Assembly (NCBI GenBank): GCA_012798975.1 | Contig: JAAZME010000319.1 | Location: forward strand, 1-5,286 | Reading direction: 5' to 3' | Source: Gallicola sp. | GTDB lineage: Bacteria > Bacillota > Clostridia > Tissierellales > Peptoniphilaceae | DNA length: 5,286 nucleotides | Part shown: in pieces, positions 1-4,364 of the stretch | Layout of the letters: each line of letters begins with the position of its first letter | Numbering within the stretch: the first letter of the stretch is position 1 | Notes under the pieces: model-generated | Told to the model about the DNA's origin: nothing | Databases searched by the model: none | Seen by the model: the letters and a program-made list of their open reading frames with translations, nothing else | Position numbers and translations under genes: made by a program

Positions 1-206
1 ACTCCAACTCCGTAAGCTACTCTTCTTACAGTGAATGTTTTACGAATGCCAGTTCCTTGAATACGGATTACTGTACCTTCGAATACTTGGATTCTTTCTC
101 TATTACCTTCTTTGACTTTGTAGTCTATTTTAACAGTATCCCCTACTTTAAAGTCAAGACGATTTTCTCTTACTTGTTCGTCTTCTAATTGTTTAATAAT
201 ATCCAT
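1..206 (-). CDS. rplS: 50S ribosomal protein L19, 3'-truncated by the window edge
   Basis: L19 is a large-subunit protein that sits at the interface with the 30S subunit. The visible part is the first 68 codons plus 2 bases; the family is usually about 115 residues, so roughly the C-terminal 45 are outside the window. It begins [15 protein letters not shown] and continues through the typical beta-barrel segments [27 protein letters not shown] and [15 protein letters not shown], which identify L19 clearly. The ATG at 206-204 is preceded by a strong AGGAGG (221-216) with a 9-nt spacer. It is the last visible gene of the ylxM-ffh-rpsP-khpA-rimM-trmD-rplS run, 93 nt after trmD. That gap is much longer than the others in the operon because it holds a dedicated promoter and a leader RNA, so L19 is probably expressed both by read-through and from its own start. 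Confidence 0.97.
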   Translation of the reverse strand, partial: MDIIKQLEDEQVRENRLDFKVGDTVKIDYKVKEGNRERIQVFEGTVIRIQGTGIRKTFTVRRVAYGVG

Positions 207-215
207 TTGTAAAAA

Positions 216-221
216 CCTCCT
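216..221 (-). promoter_or_regulatory. Shine-Dalgarno of rplS
   Basis: A full AGGAGG lies 9 nt before the rplS ATG. It follows directly on the proposed L19 leader stem (CATT arm at 232-229), so folding of the leader, or protein bound to it, lies within about 10 nt of the ribosome binding site and could affect access to it. Confidence 0.85.
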
Positions 222-224
222 AAT

Positions 225-262
225 TTTTAATGTTCATGCATCTAAGCAGAGGACCATTCGTT
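225..262 (-). ncRNA. L19 leader (ribosomal protein leader RNA), candidate
   Basis: The 5' UTR of rplS holds a compact two-stem element. An outer stem AATG (258-255) pairs with CATT (232-229). An inner stem TGC (248-246) pairs with GCA (239-237) around the 6-nt loop TTAGAT. The two stems are separated by an internal loop with GGTCCTC on one side and TGAA on the other. The strings GGTCCTCTGC and GCATGAACATT directly before rplS match my memory of the L19 leader family of Bacillota. This RNA class is thought to let L19 control its own synthesis. The match is from memory and was not scored with a covariance model. The stems are short, so identification rests mainly on conserved sequence and position. 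Confidence 0.7.
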
Positions 263-279
263 TTACATTTTTTATAACT

Positions 280-296
280 TTGTGATTATATCACAA
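280..296. repeat. Perfect 7-bp inverted repeat centred on the rplS -10 box
   Basis: The plus strand reads TTGTGAT-TAT-ATCACAA, two perfect 7-bp arms around a 3-bp centre. It begins 3 bp beyond the trmD stop codon. The TATAAT box of the rplS promoter lies inside it. With one bulged T the dyad extends to AACTT on one side and AAGTT on the other. No T-tract follows it on the minus strand, so it is not an intrinsic terminator of trmD. It could be an operator for a dimeric repressor or a chance product of the -10 sequence. Confidence 0.6.
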
Positions 297-313
297 GTTT
301 TAGTCTCTTTCAA
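285..313 (-). promoter_or_regulatory. SigA-type promoter of rplS
   Basis: On the minus strand, TTGAAA (313-308) is followed after exactly 17 bp by TATAAT (290-285). A TGA directly before the -10 box forms an extended -10 (TGn). The predicted transcription start is near 278, giving a leader of about 72 nt that contains the L19 leader element. The -35 box lies inside the last codons of trmD. With 11 of 12 consensus bases and ideal spacing, this is one of the strongest promoter calls in the window. It makes rplS expression partly independent of the upstream operon. Confidence 0.85.
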
Positions 314-998
314 TTCTTTCTTGCAGATATCTTTGATACAAATCAGGCCGTTTCTTTTTCGTATTTTCAACAGCATTTTCATTGCGCCACTCTTCGATCT
401 TCTTATGATTACCGTCAAGAAGCACTTGCGGAACTTTCATTCCTTTATACTCTCTGGGTCTCGTATAAGAATCATACTGAAGAAGTGTTTGATAATGAGA
501 GTCGGAAACAGCGCTTTCTTCATTTCCCAACACCCCAGGAATCATTCTGGAAACTGCATCAATAAGTACCATGGCTCCCAGCTCGCCGCCAGTCAGTACA
601 TAGTCGCCGATGGAAACCTCCTCATCTACGACTTCATGAAGAACTCTAGCATCGATTCCTTCATAATGGCCGCATAAAAGGATCAGCTGGGGATACTCCG
701 AGAGCTTTTTGCACAGGTCTTGTGTCAAAACTTTCCCCTGGGGAGAAAGATAAATTACAGGTCCCTGCCTTTTGTCCAAGGATTCCACCGCATCAAAAAT
801 CGGTTGAGGAGTCATAAGCATGCCCGCTCCCCCGCCGTAAATAATGTCGTCAACTCTGCGATGCTTGTCTAAGGAATAATCTCTGATATTAACAGCATTC
901 AGTTCGATAATCTCTTTCTGAATGCTTTTTCCGATCACTCCATAGTCTTCCATATTTCGAATGAAGTCCGGAAATAGAGTTAATACGTCGAATCTCAT
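300..998 (-). CDS. trmD: tRNA (guanine-37-N1)-methyltransferase TrmD
   Basis: TrmD transfers methyl from S-adenosylmethionine to N1 of G37, 3' of the anticodon, in tRNAs reading codons such as CCN, CUN and CGG, and so prevents +1 frameshifting. The 232-residue protein is slightly shorter than the 240-255 typical of the family but looks complete. The SPOUT trefoil-knot core is obvious: YGGGAGMLM (54-62), VIYLSPQGK (81-89), LLCGHYEGIDARV (107-119) and GDYVLTGGELGAMVLIDAVS (131-150), followed by RMIPGVLGNEESA. R151 and D166 (in SDSH) correspond by alignment from memory to the catalytic Arg/Asp pair of the E. coli enzyme. The C-terminal tRNA-binding part has the usual YTRP and VLLDGNH motifs. ATG at 998-996 overlaps the rimM stop as ATGA, and a modest AAGGGA lies upstream, suggesting translational coupling. 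The end of the gene carries the -35 box of the rplS promoter. Confidence 0.98.
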   Translation of the reverse strand: MRFDVLTLFPDFIRNMEDYGVIGKSIQKEIIELNAVNIRDYSLDKHRRVDDIIYGGGAGMLMTPQPIFDAVESLDKRQGPVIYLSPQGKVLTQDLCKKLSEYPQLILLCGHYEGIDARVLHEVVDEEVSIGDYVLTGGELGAMVLIDAVSRMIPGVLGNEESAVSDSHYQTLLQYDSYTRPREYKGMKVPQVLLDGNHKKIEEWRNENAVENTKKKRPDLYQRYLQERIERD

Positions 999-1489
999 TC
1001 TAAAATCCCTTCAATCAAGTTTACAAATATTCTTTTATCCTCAAGATTTATCTCTAGAATAAATTCTTTCACTGCTGGAATCATAATATCTCCCCCAGGC
1101 GTTTCAACGATATAAATATCATTGACATAAGAAGTTTGAATCTCTTTTAGGACACCGATCTTTTCGCCTTCGTGAAGCACTTCAAAACCGATCAGATCAT
1201 CTACATAATACGAATCTTCAGGAAGTTCATAACGATCTTCCTTTGAGACATATAAGAAATCACCCTTGTACTTCTCGCATTGGTTGATATTATCGAATTC
1301 TTCAAATACCATAATGAGCATTCCTTTATGGTTTCTGAATGATTTTATATGGACTTCTTTTTTCTCTTCTCCAATATAATAGCTGTGTCCTTCTGAGAAT
1401 CTCTCGTCGTAGTCTGTCAAAGACTGAACTTTTAATTCTCCCCGAACACCGTGAGTATTGGCAATTTTTCCTACTTTAATATAATCCAC
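995..1489 (-). CDS. rimM: Ribosome maturation factor RimM (16S rRNA processing)
   Basis: RimM binds S19 and helps mature the 3' head domain of the 30S subunit. The protein has 164 residues, close to the usual 165-175. The N-terminal RimM barrel (about 1-85) opens with VGKIANTHGVRGELKV (6-21), the family signature. The C-terminal PRC-barrel (about 92-164) starts with YYVDDLIGFEV (94-104) and ends with IMIPAVKEFILEIN. Where many RimM proteins read GANDVY, this one reads SYVNDIYIV (120-128), so the Gly-Ala is replaced. The start is GTG (1489-1487), not ATG. No in-frame alternative fits, because the signature begins at residue 6. The ribosome site is weak (only AGG, 8 nt upstream) and overlaps the khpA stop codon, so translation probably depends on coupling to khpA. 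The stop overlaps trmD by 4 nt. Confidence 0.97.
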   Translation of the reverse strand: MDYIKVGKIANTHGVRGELKVQSLTDYDERFSEGHSYYIGEEKKEVHIKSFRNHKGMLIMVFEEFDNINQCEKYKGDFLYVSKEDRYELPEDSYYVDDLIGFEVLHEGEKIGVLKEIQTSYVNDIYIVETPGGDIMIPAVKEFILEINLEDKRIFVNLIEGILE

Positions 1490-1498
1490 TTTGAAAAC

Positions 1499-1729
1499 CT
1501 ACTGTATAATATCTACAAAAACTTTTTTGCCTTCTTTAATGGAAGCCGCTTTTACGACAGTTCGAATTGCCTTGGCAATTCTCCCTTCTTTTCCAATAAT
1601 TCTTCCCAAATCTTTGTCTTCAGCTTTCACTTCTACAATCGTCTTGTTTCCTTCTTCGCGAAGGTTGACAACAACTTCCTCGGGATGGTCTACTAAAGCC
1701 TTTGCTATGATTTCAACTAATTCTTTCAT
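1499..1729 (-). CDS. khpA: Small KH-domain RNA-binding protein KhpA (YlqC family)
   Basis: KhpA is a small RNA-binding protein of Bacillota and related groups. In streptococci it pairs with KhpB (Jag/EloR) and affects cell elongation and division; it is also found among global RNA binders of Gram-positive bacteria. The 76 residues form a single KH domain. The GxxG loop is GKEG (46-49) inside IIGKEGRIAKAIRTVVKAA (44-62), preceded by the strand KTIVEVKAED and followed by KKVFVDI. The ATG at 1729-1727 has a strong AAGGAGG (1740-1734) but only a 4-nt gap to the start codon, which is short. It lies 21 nt after rpsP and 9 nt before rimM. The position between rpsP and rimM is the standard one, but the ylqD gene found here in Bacillus subtilis is absent. 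Confidence 0.95.
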   Translation of the reverse strand: MKELVEIIAKALVDHPEEVVVNLREEGNKTIVEVKAEDKDLGRIIGKEGRIAKAIRTVVKAASIKEGKKVFVDIIQ

Positions 1730-1750
1730 ATTGCCTCCTTTTATAGGGGA

Positions 1751-2104
1751 CTATTCTGCAGAAACCTCTTCTGTTGATTCTTCAGCTGCTTCTGCTGGTG
1801 TTTCTTCAACTGTATCTTCTGCTTTCACTTCTTCTACAGCTGCTTCTTTTTTAGATTGTTCTCCATAAACGCCGTTGTTTTTGAAAAGACGGTTTACAGT
1901 ATCTGTTGGTTTTGCTCCAACTCCGATCCAGTAGTTTACTTTTTCAGCATCTACTTTTACTTCTTTAGGCTGTGTTAATGGATTGTAGTATCCTAATTCT
2001 TCAATGAATCTTCCATTTCTAGCAGTTCTTGAATCTGCAACAACGATTCTATAAAATGGTCTCTTTTTTGATCCTAATCTTTTTAATCTAATTTTTACTG
2101 ACAT
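1751..2104 (-). CDS. rpsP: 30S ribosomal protein S16 with an acidic C-terminal extension
   Basis: S16 is an early-binding protein of the 30S body that stabilises the 5' and central domains of 16S rRNA. Residues 1-82 are a normal S16: [41 protein letters not shown] and the [20 protein letters not shown] segment. The total of 117 residues exceeds the usual 80-90. The extra tail (about 83-117) is low in complexity and strongly acidic, with 13 Glu/Asp among the last 31 residues mixed with Ala, Val and Thr, and it is probably disordered. The reading frame is intact and the stop is TAG at 1753-1751. The ATG at 2104-2102 has GGAGGAG with a 5-nt spacer. The gene lies 26 nt after ffh and 21 nt before khpA, so it is part of the same transcript. 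Confidence 0.97.
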   Translation of the reverse strand: MSVKIRLKRLGSKKRPFYRIVVADSRTARNGRFIEELGYYNPLTQPKEVKVDAEKVNYWIGVGAKPTDTVNRLFKNNGVYGEQSKKEAAVEEVKAEDTVEETPAEAAEESTEEVSAE

Positions 2105-2130
2105 AATAACTCCTCCAAAAAAATTCTTAT

Positions 2131-3483
2131 TTATTTAAAAAAAGGAAATCCGCCACCGAAGGGGTTGCCTTTTTTCTTCATTTTTTTCTGCATACCGCCC
2201 ATTTGCTTCATGAGCTTTTTCGTATCTTTGAACTGCTTTAATAGTTTATTGAGCTGGGAAGTTGTCACTCCTGCACCTTTTGCAATTCGTTTCTTTCTGC
2301 TGTTGTTGATAATCTCAGGATGATCTCTTTCTTCATGAGTCATAGACTGTATCATCGCTTGAATCCGGTTAATATCTTTTTCACCGATATTTATACCTTT
2401 TAGAGCTTTTGAATCCATGCCTGGAACCATCGCCAGCAAATCTTCCAGCGGTCCTAAGGATTTCATCTGTTCTAGCTGATCCAGGAAATCGTGGAGATTA
2501 TAGCTTTGGGAACGGAACTTTTCTTCCAGTTCTTTTGCCTTCTTGTCGTCGATAGCATTCTGGGCCTTCTCGATAAAGGATAATACATCCCCCATCCCTA
2601 AAATTCGAGATGCCATACGGTCTGGATGGAAAGGTTCTAATTCGTCCATCTTTTCTCCGACCCCGATATATTTGATCGGCTTTTGGGTAACGGATCTTAT
2701 AGAAAGTGCAGCACCGCCTCGGGCATCCCCGTCAAGCTTTGTCAGCACGATTCCAGTTACTCCCAATTCGCTGCTGAACGTTTCAGCAACATTCACTGCA
2801 TCCTGTCCTGTCATCGCATCGACGACTAGAAGAATTTCGTCAGGGCTAACAGCACTTTCAATGTCTTTTAACTCCTGCATTAAATCGCTGTCGATATGAA
2901 GACGGCCGGCTGTATCGATTAATACTACATCTCTTCCAAGACGCTTTGCCTCTTCTACACCTTTTTTCGCAATTTCTACAGGGCTAATCTGATCTCCTAA
3001 TGTGAATACTGGAACATTCACATTTCCGCCTACAACTTGAAGCTGTTTAATCGCTGCCGGACGGTAAATATCTCCTGCTACTAAAAGGGGCTTTTTATTC
3101 TGCTTTGTTAAAAGATGTGCCAGTTTCCCTGCATGAGTGGTTTTACCCGCCCCTTGAAGACCGCATAAAAGGATAACAGTAGGCGGCTTTGAAGAAAACT
3201 GAATTTTCTCTTCACTTTTTCCCATGAGATCTGTTAATTCTTCATTAACAATCTTTATAACATGCTGGCCCGGTGTTAGAGACTCCATAACTTCTGCCCC
3301 TAAAGCACGCTCTTTGATCTTCTTTACAAAATCTTTAACAACTTTATAGTTAACATCTGCTTCTAATAACGCAAGTTTTACTTCCCTCATAGCAGCGTCG
3401 ATATCTTTTTCCGTTAACTTGCCTTTTCCAGTAAGCTTACCGAGGGCATTCTGTAATTTGTCGGATAAATTTTCAAATATCAT
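2131..3483 (-). CDS. ffh: Signal recognition particle GTPase Ffh (SRP54)
   Basis: Ffh binds SRP RNA and hydrophobic signal sequences on nascent chains, and with the receptor FtsY delivers ribosomes to the membrane translocon. At 450 residues it is full length. The N domain (about 1-95) is a four-helix bundle containing the [13 protein letters not shown] loop. The G domain (about 96-300) has G1 GLQGAGKT (108-115), the insertion-box motif DIYRPAA (138-144), G3 DTAGR (190-194), G4 TKLD (248-251) with [10 protein letters not shown], and G5 GVGE (274-277). The methionine-rich M domain (about 325-440) carries the RNA-binding helix [11 protein letters not shown] (395-405) and ends in a Lys/Gly/Phe-rich tail. 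The start codon overlaps ylxM by 11 nt. GGAGG (3497-3493) lies 9 nt upstream inside ylxM, so the two are tightly coupled. The SRP RNA gene and ftsY are not in the window. Confidence 0.99.
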   Translation of the reverse strand: MIFENLSDKLQNALGKLTGKGKLTEKDIDAAMREVKLALLEADVNYKVVKDFVKKIKERALGAEVMESLTPGQHVIKIVNEELTDLMGKSEEKIQFSSKPPTVILLCGLQGAGKTTHAGKLAHLLTKQNKKPLLVAGDIYRPAAIKQLQVVGGNVNVPVFTLGDQISPVEIAKKGVEEAKRLGRDVVLIDTAGRLHIDSDLMQELKDIESAVSPDEILLVVDAMTGQDAVNVAETFSSELGVTGIVLTKLDGDARGGAALSIRSVTQKPIKYIGVGEKMDELEPFHPDRMASRILGMGDVLSFIEKAQNAIDDKKAKELEEKFRSQSYNLHDFLDQLEQMKSLGPLEDLLAMVPGMDSKALKGINIGEKDINRIQAMIQSMTHEERDHPEIINNSRKKRIAKGAGVTTSQLNKLLKQFKDTKKLMKQMGGMQKKMKKKGNPFGGGFPFFK

Positions 3484-3853
3484 ATCCTATTGCCTCCAGT
3501 CTTTCTTTTTCATATTCTTCAAAAAGTTTCATCAGGTCTTCTAACTCTCTTTTTGATAAATACTCATCTTCTGTAGATAATAATCGTTTCATTTCTTCCA
3601 AAGCATTTTGTATGCCTTTTGAGATTTTTTGATTTCTGTCTACCAGTAAAAGTTTCTTTTCGTAATTATATAGTTTTTTTTCTGCTCTTTTTAAATTCTC
3701 AGAGACAGCTTGTTTTGAGATTCCATGAATTTCAGCGATTTCTGATAACGATAAATCTTCATTATAATATTGATCTACGATTTCAAACTGCTTGTCTGTT
3801 AAAAGCTTTCCGTAATAATCAAACAAAATTCCAATTTCAACAACCTTATCCAT
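3473..3853 (-). CDS. ylxM: YlxM, helix-turn-helix SRP-associated protein (UPF0122)
   Basis: YlxM is a small protein encoded just before ffh in many Bacillota; work in streptococci reported that it associates with Ffh and the SRP RNA and influences SRP GTPase activity. The protein has 126 residues, somewhat longer than the roughly 110 of Bacillus homologues, and the extra length is in the charged C-terminal part. The N-terminal half resembles sigma-70 region 4: FDYYGKLLTDKQFEIVDQYY, then a helix-turn-helix at about 35-58 (LSLSEIAEIHGISKQAVSEN). The C-terminal half (about 60-120) is rich in Lys/Glu and probably helical or coiled coil. The ATG at 3853-3851 has GAGGAG with a 5-nt spacer. It is the first gene of the operon, about 42 nt after a strong promoter, and overlaps ffh by 11 nt. 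Confidence 0.95.
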   Translation of the reverse strand: MDKVVEIGILFDYYGKLLTDKQFEIVDQYYNEDLSLSEIAEIHGISKQAVSENLKRAEKKLYNYEKKLLLVDRNQKISKGIQNALEEMKRLLSTEDEYLSKRELEDLMKLFEEYEKERLEAIGYDI

Positions 3854-3873
3854 GACTTCTCCTCATTCGTATC

Positions 3874-3894
3874 CGTCAACCTTTTTACTTGACG
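3874..3894 (-). repeat. Inverted repeat in the ylxM 5' UTR
   Basis: The minus strand reads CGTCAA, a 9-nt loop, then TTGACG: a perfect 6-bp stem that begins within one or two bases of the predicted transcription start (about 3895). It ends about 10 nt before the ylxM Shine-Dalgarno. A stem at the extreme 5' end often protects an mRNA from RNases. As DNA it could also be an operator. No T-tract follows, so it is not a terminator. Confidence 0.5.
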
Positions 3895-3901
3895 CTTGTA
3901 T

Positions 3902-3930
3902 ATTGTACTATGCTAATCCGGTGTTGTCAA
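3902..3930 (-). promoter_or_regulatory. Main SigA-type promoter of the ylxM-ffh-rpsP operon
   Basis: TTGACA (3930-3925, perfect -35) is separated by exactly 17 bp from TACAAT (3907-3902, 5 of 6). The predicted start is near 3895, giving a 5' UTR of about 42 nt. The DNA upstream is AT-rich with A/T tracts, compatible with an UP element. It is the only strong promoter found ahead of ylxM and lies downstream of the terminator at 4032-4071, so the operon should start here. Confidence 0.85.
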
Positions 3931-3938
3931 ATGTTTTT

Positions 3939-3967
3939 TCTATATTTGCAAAGATCAAATTCGTCAA
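3939..3967 (-). promoter_or_regulatory. Possible second, weaker upstream promoter of the operon
   Basis: TTGACG (3967-3962, 5 of 6) is followed after 17 bp by TATAGA (3944-3939, 4 of 6). It would start near 3932, just upstream of the main promoter's -35 box. In such AT-rich DNA a chance match is possible, but the exact 17-bp spacing and good -35 make a tandem promoter plausible. Confidence 0.4.
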
Positions 3968-4031
3968 AAACATGAAATGAAATGATAGATTATTATTTTA
4001 TTTCTTATTAAAATCCAAGGATGTTTTTCAC

Positions 4032-4071
4032 AAAAAAATATATCAGCCTCCCTCAATCCGGAAAGCCGATA
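4032..4071 (-). terminator. Rho-independent terminator after the ATP-grasp gene and structured region
   Basis: On the minus strand TATCGGCTTTCC (4071-4060) pairs with GGGAGGCTGATA (4052-4041) over 12 base pairs, four of them G-U, around a 7-nt loop. The stem is followed by TA and seven T (4040-4032). The plus-strand reading has no T-tract on the other side, so it acts on minus-strand transcripts only. It lies about 290 nt beyond the ATP-grasp stop codon and about 100 nt before the ylxM promoter. It therefore ends either a long ATP-grasp mRNA or a separate small RNA, and insulates the ribosomal operon. Confidence 0.85.
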
Positions 4072-4100
4072 CACGAGATATTTTCTTTAATTCTAAGCAG

Positions 4101-4122
4101 AAAATGAACCCTTCTTCATTTT
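4101..4122. repeat. 8-bp inverted repeat (hairpin a)
   Basis: AAAATGAA (4101-4108) and TTCATTTT (4115-4122) are perfectly complementary around a 6-nt loop. On the minus strand it lies about 30 nt upstream of the terminator stem and follows GAGTTGAGAGG. Its AT-rich stem is modest in strength. Confidence 0.6.
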
Positions 4123-4151
4123 TCCTCTCAACTCCACTCTTGAACTCTAGT

Positions 4152-4174
4152 CCAAATCAGGTACTTTGATTTGG
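4152..4174. repeat. 8-bp inverted repeat (hairpin b)
   Basis: CCAAATCA (4152-4159) and TGATTTGG (4167-4174) pair perfectly around a 7-nt loop. Six bases of its right arm (4169-4174) are shared with the neighbouring repeat at 4169-4205, so the two stems cannot form together. Confidence 0.7.
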
Positions 4175-4205
4175 CAACAGGTCAGCAGATTGCTCTTCGC
4201 CAAAT
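4169..4205. repeat. 7-bp inverted repeat with inner stem (hairpin c)
   Basis: ATTTGGC (4169-4175) and GCCAAAT (4199-4205) pair perfectly. Inside, AGCA (4184-4187) and TGCT (4191-4194) form a small stem around the loop GAT. The outer stem competes with hairpin b for the bases 4169-4174. The loop contains one of three CAGGTC/GACCTG copies in the region. Confidence 0.65.
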
Positions 4206-4314
4206 GAAAAAAATCCATTATGAGAACGAGCTGCACCAGACCTGCTAAAGTTTTTTACAAAAACGCTAGTCAGGTCTAGCTCATGCCGCTTGTTTCCCAA
4301 GAACGATTGCTCTT
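4188..4314. repeat. Direct repeat GATTGCTCTT, two copies
   Basis: GATTGCTCTT occurs at 4188-4197 and again at 4305-4314, each followed by (T)CG. On the minus strand both read AAGAGCAATC. In each case the segment can sit in a small stem-loop: AAGAGC-AATC-GTTCTT at the right-hand copy, AGCA-ATC-TGCT at the left-hand copy. CAGGTC also occurs twice on the plus strand (4178-4183, 4271-4276), so an old internal duplication is possible. Confidence 0.5.
4228..4282. repeat. Long compound inverted repeat (hairpin d)
   Basis: This is the strongest structure in the gap. GAGCT (4228-4232) pairs with AGCTC (4278-4282), then AGACCTG (4238-4244) with CAGGTCT (4271-4277), leaving a 5-nt bulge GCACC. Further in, CTA (4245-4247) can pair with TAG (4267-4269), and GTTTTT (4250-4255) with AAAAAC (4259-4264) around a 3-nt loop. 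In all about 21 base pairs are possible. On the minus strand a run of seven T (4213-4207) follows, but about 15 nt beyond the stem, too far for a standard terminator. Confidence 0.75.
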
Positions 4315-4364
4315 TCGTAGTTGGCTAGAAAGAATCGGCTCGCTCTGCACACTCACTCTATCTT

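Larger units (their letters stand above)
4072..4364 (-). other. Structured gene-free region, candidate non-coding RNA or long 3' UTR
   Basis: No credible gene is present on either strand. The stretch contains four overlapping or nested inverted repeats (4101-4122, 4152-4174, 4169-4205, 4228-4282) and a 10-bp direct repeat (4188-4197 and 4305-4314). It ends at a strong minus-strand terminator, so the natural reading is a structured minus-strand transcript of about 290-330 nt. I found no convincing promoter between the ATP-grasp stop and the first hairpin, which favours a 3' UTR or an RNA processed from it, though a promoter inside the ATP-grasp coding sequence is not excluded. It does not match tmRNA, RNase P RNA, SRP RNA, 6S RNA or the common riboswitches as I know them. 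A decayed small repeat element is the main alternative. Confidence 0.4.

Noticed and set aside
277..302. Dyad after trmD as the trmD transcription terminator
   Set aside because: The stem is followed by ATAAAAAATG on the minus strand, with no T-tract, and it contains the rplS -10 box.
282..677. Long plus-strand open frames opposite trmD, rimM/khpA/rpsP, ffh and ylxM
   Set aside because: They are antisense shadows of well-identified conserved genes, lack ribosome sites and encode no known motifs.
4021..4107. 28-codon plus-strand frame starting ATGTTTTTC
   Set aside because: AAGG abuts the ATG without spacing, and the span is the complement of the terminator.
4093..4119. 8-residue minus-strand frame MKKGSFSA preceded by GAGAGG, like a leader peptide
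   Set aside because: It has a passable ribosome site but no codon bias towards one amino acid and its codons are the hairpin 4101-4122; too short to support.
4147..4218. 23-codon minus-strand frame (MDFFHLAKSN...) within the structured region
   Set aside because: No ribosome binding site before the ATG and its coding span is explained by overlapping inverted repeats.
4207..4282. Hairpin d followed by seven T on the minus strand as a second terminator
   Set aside because: The T-run starts about 15 nt after the stem, too far for intrinsic termination; the better terminator lies at 4032-4071.
4072..4364. tmRNA, RNase P RNA, SRP RNA, 6S RNA or a c-di-GMP, SAM or preQ1 riboswitch
   Set aside because: None of the conserved core sequences of these classes that I know is present; only short fragments such as TGAGAGG resemble them.
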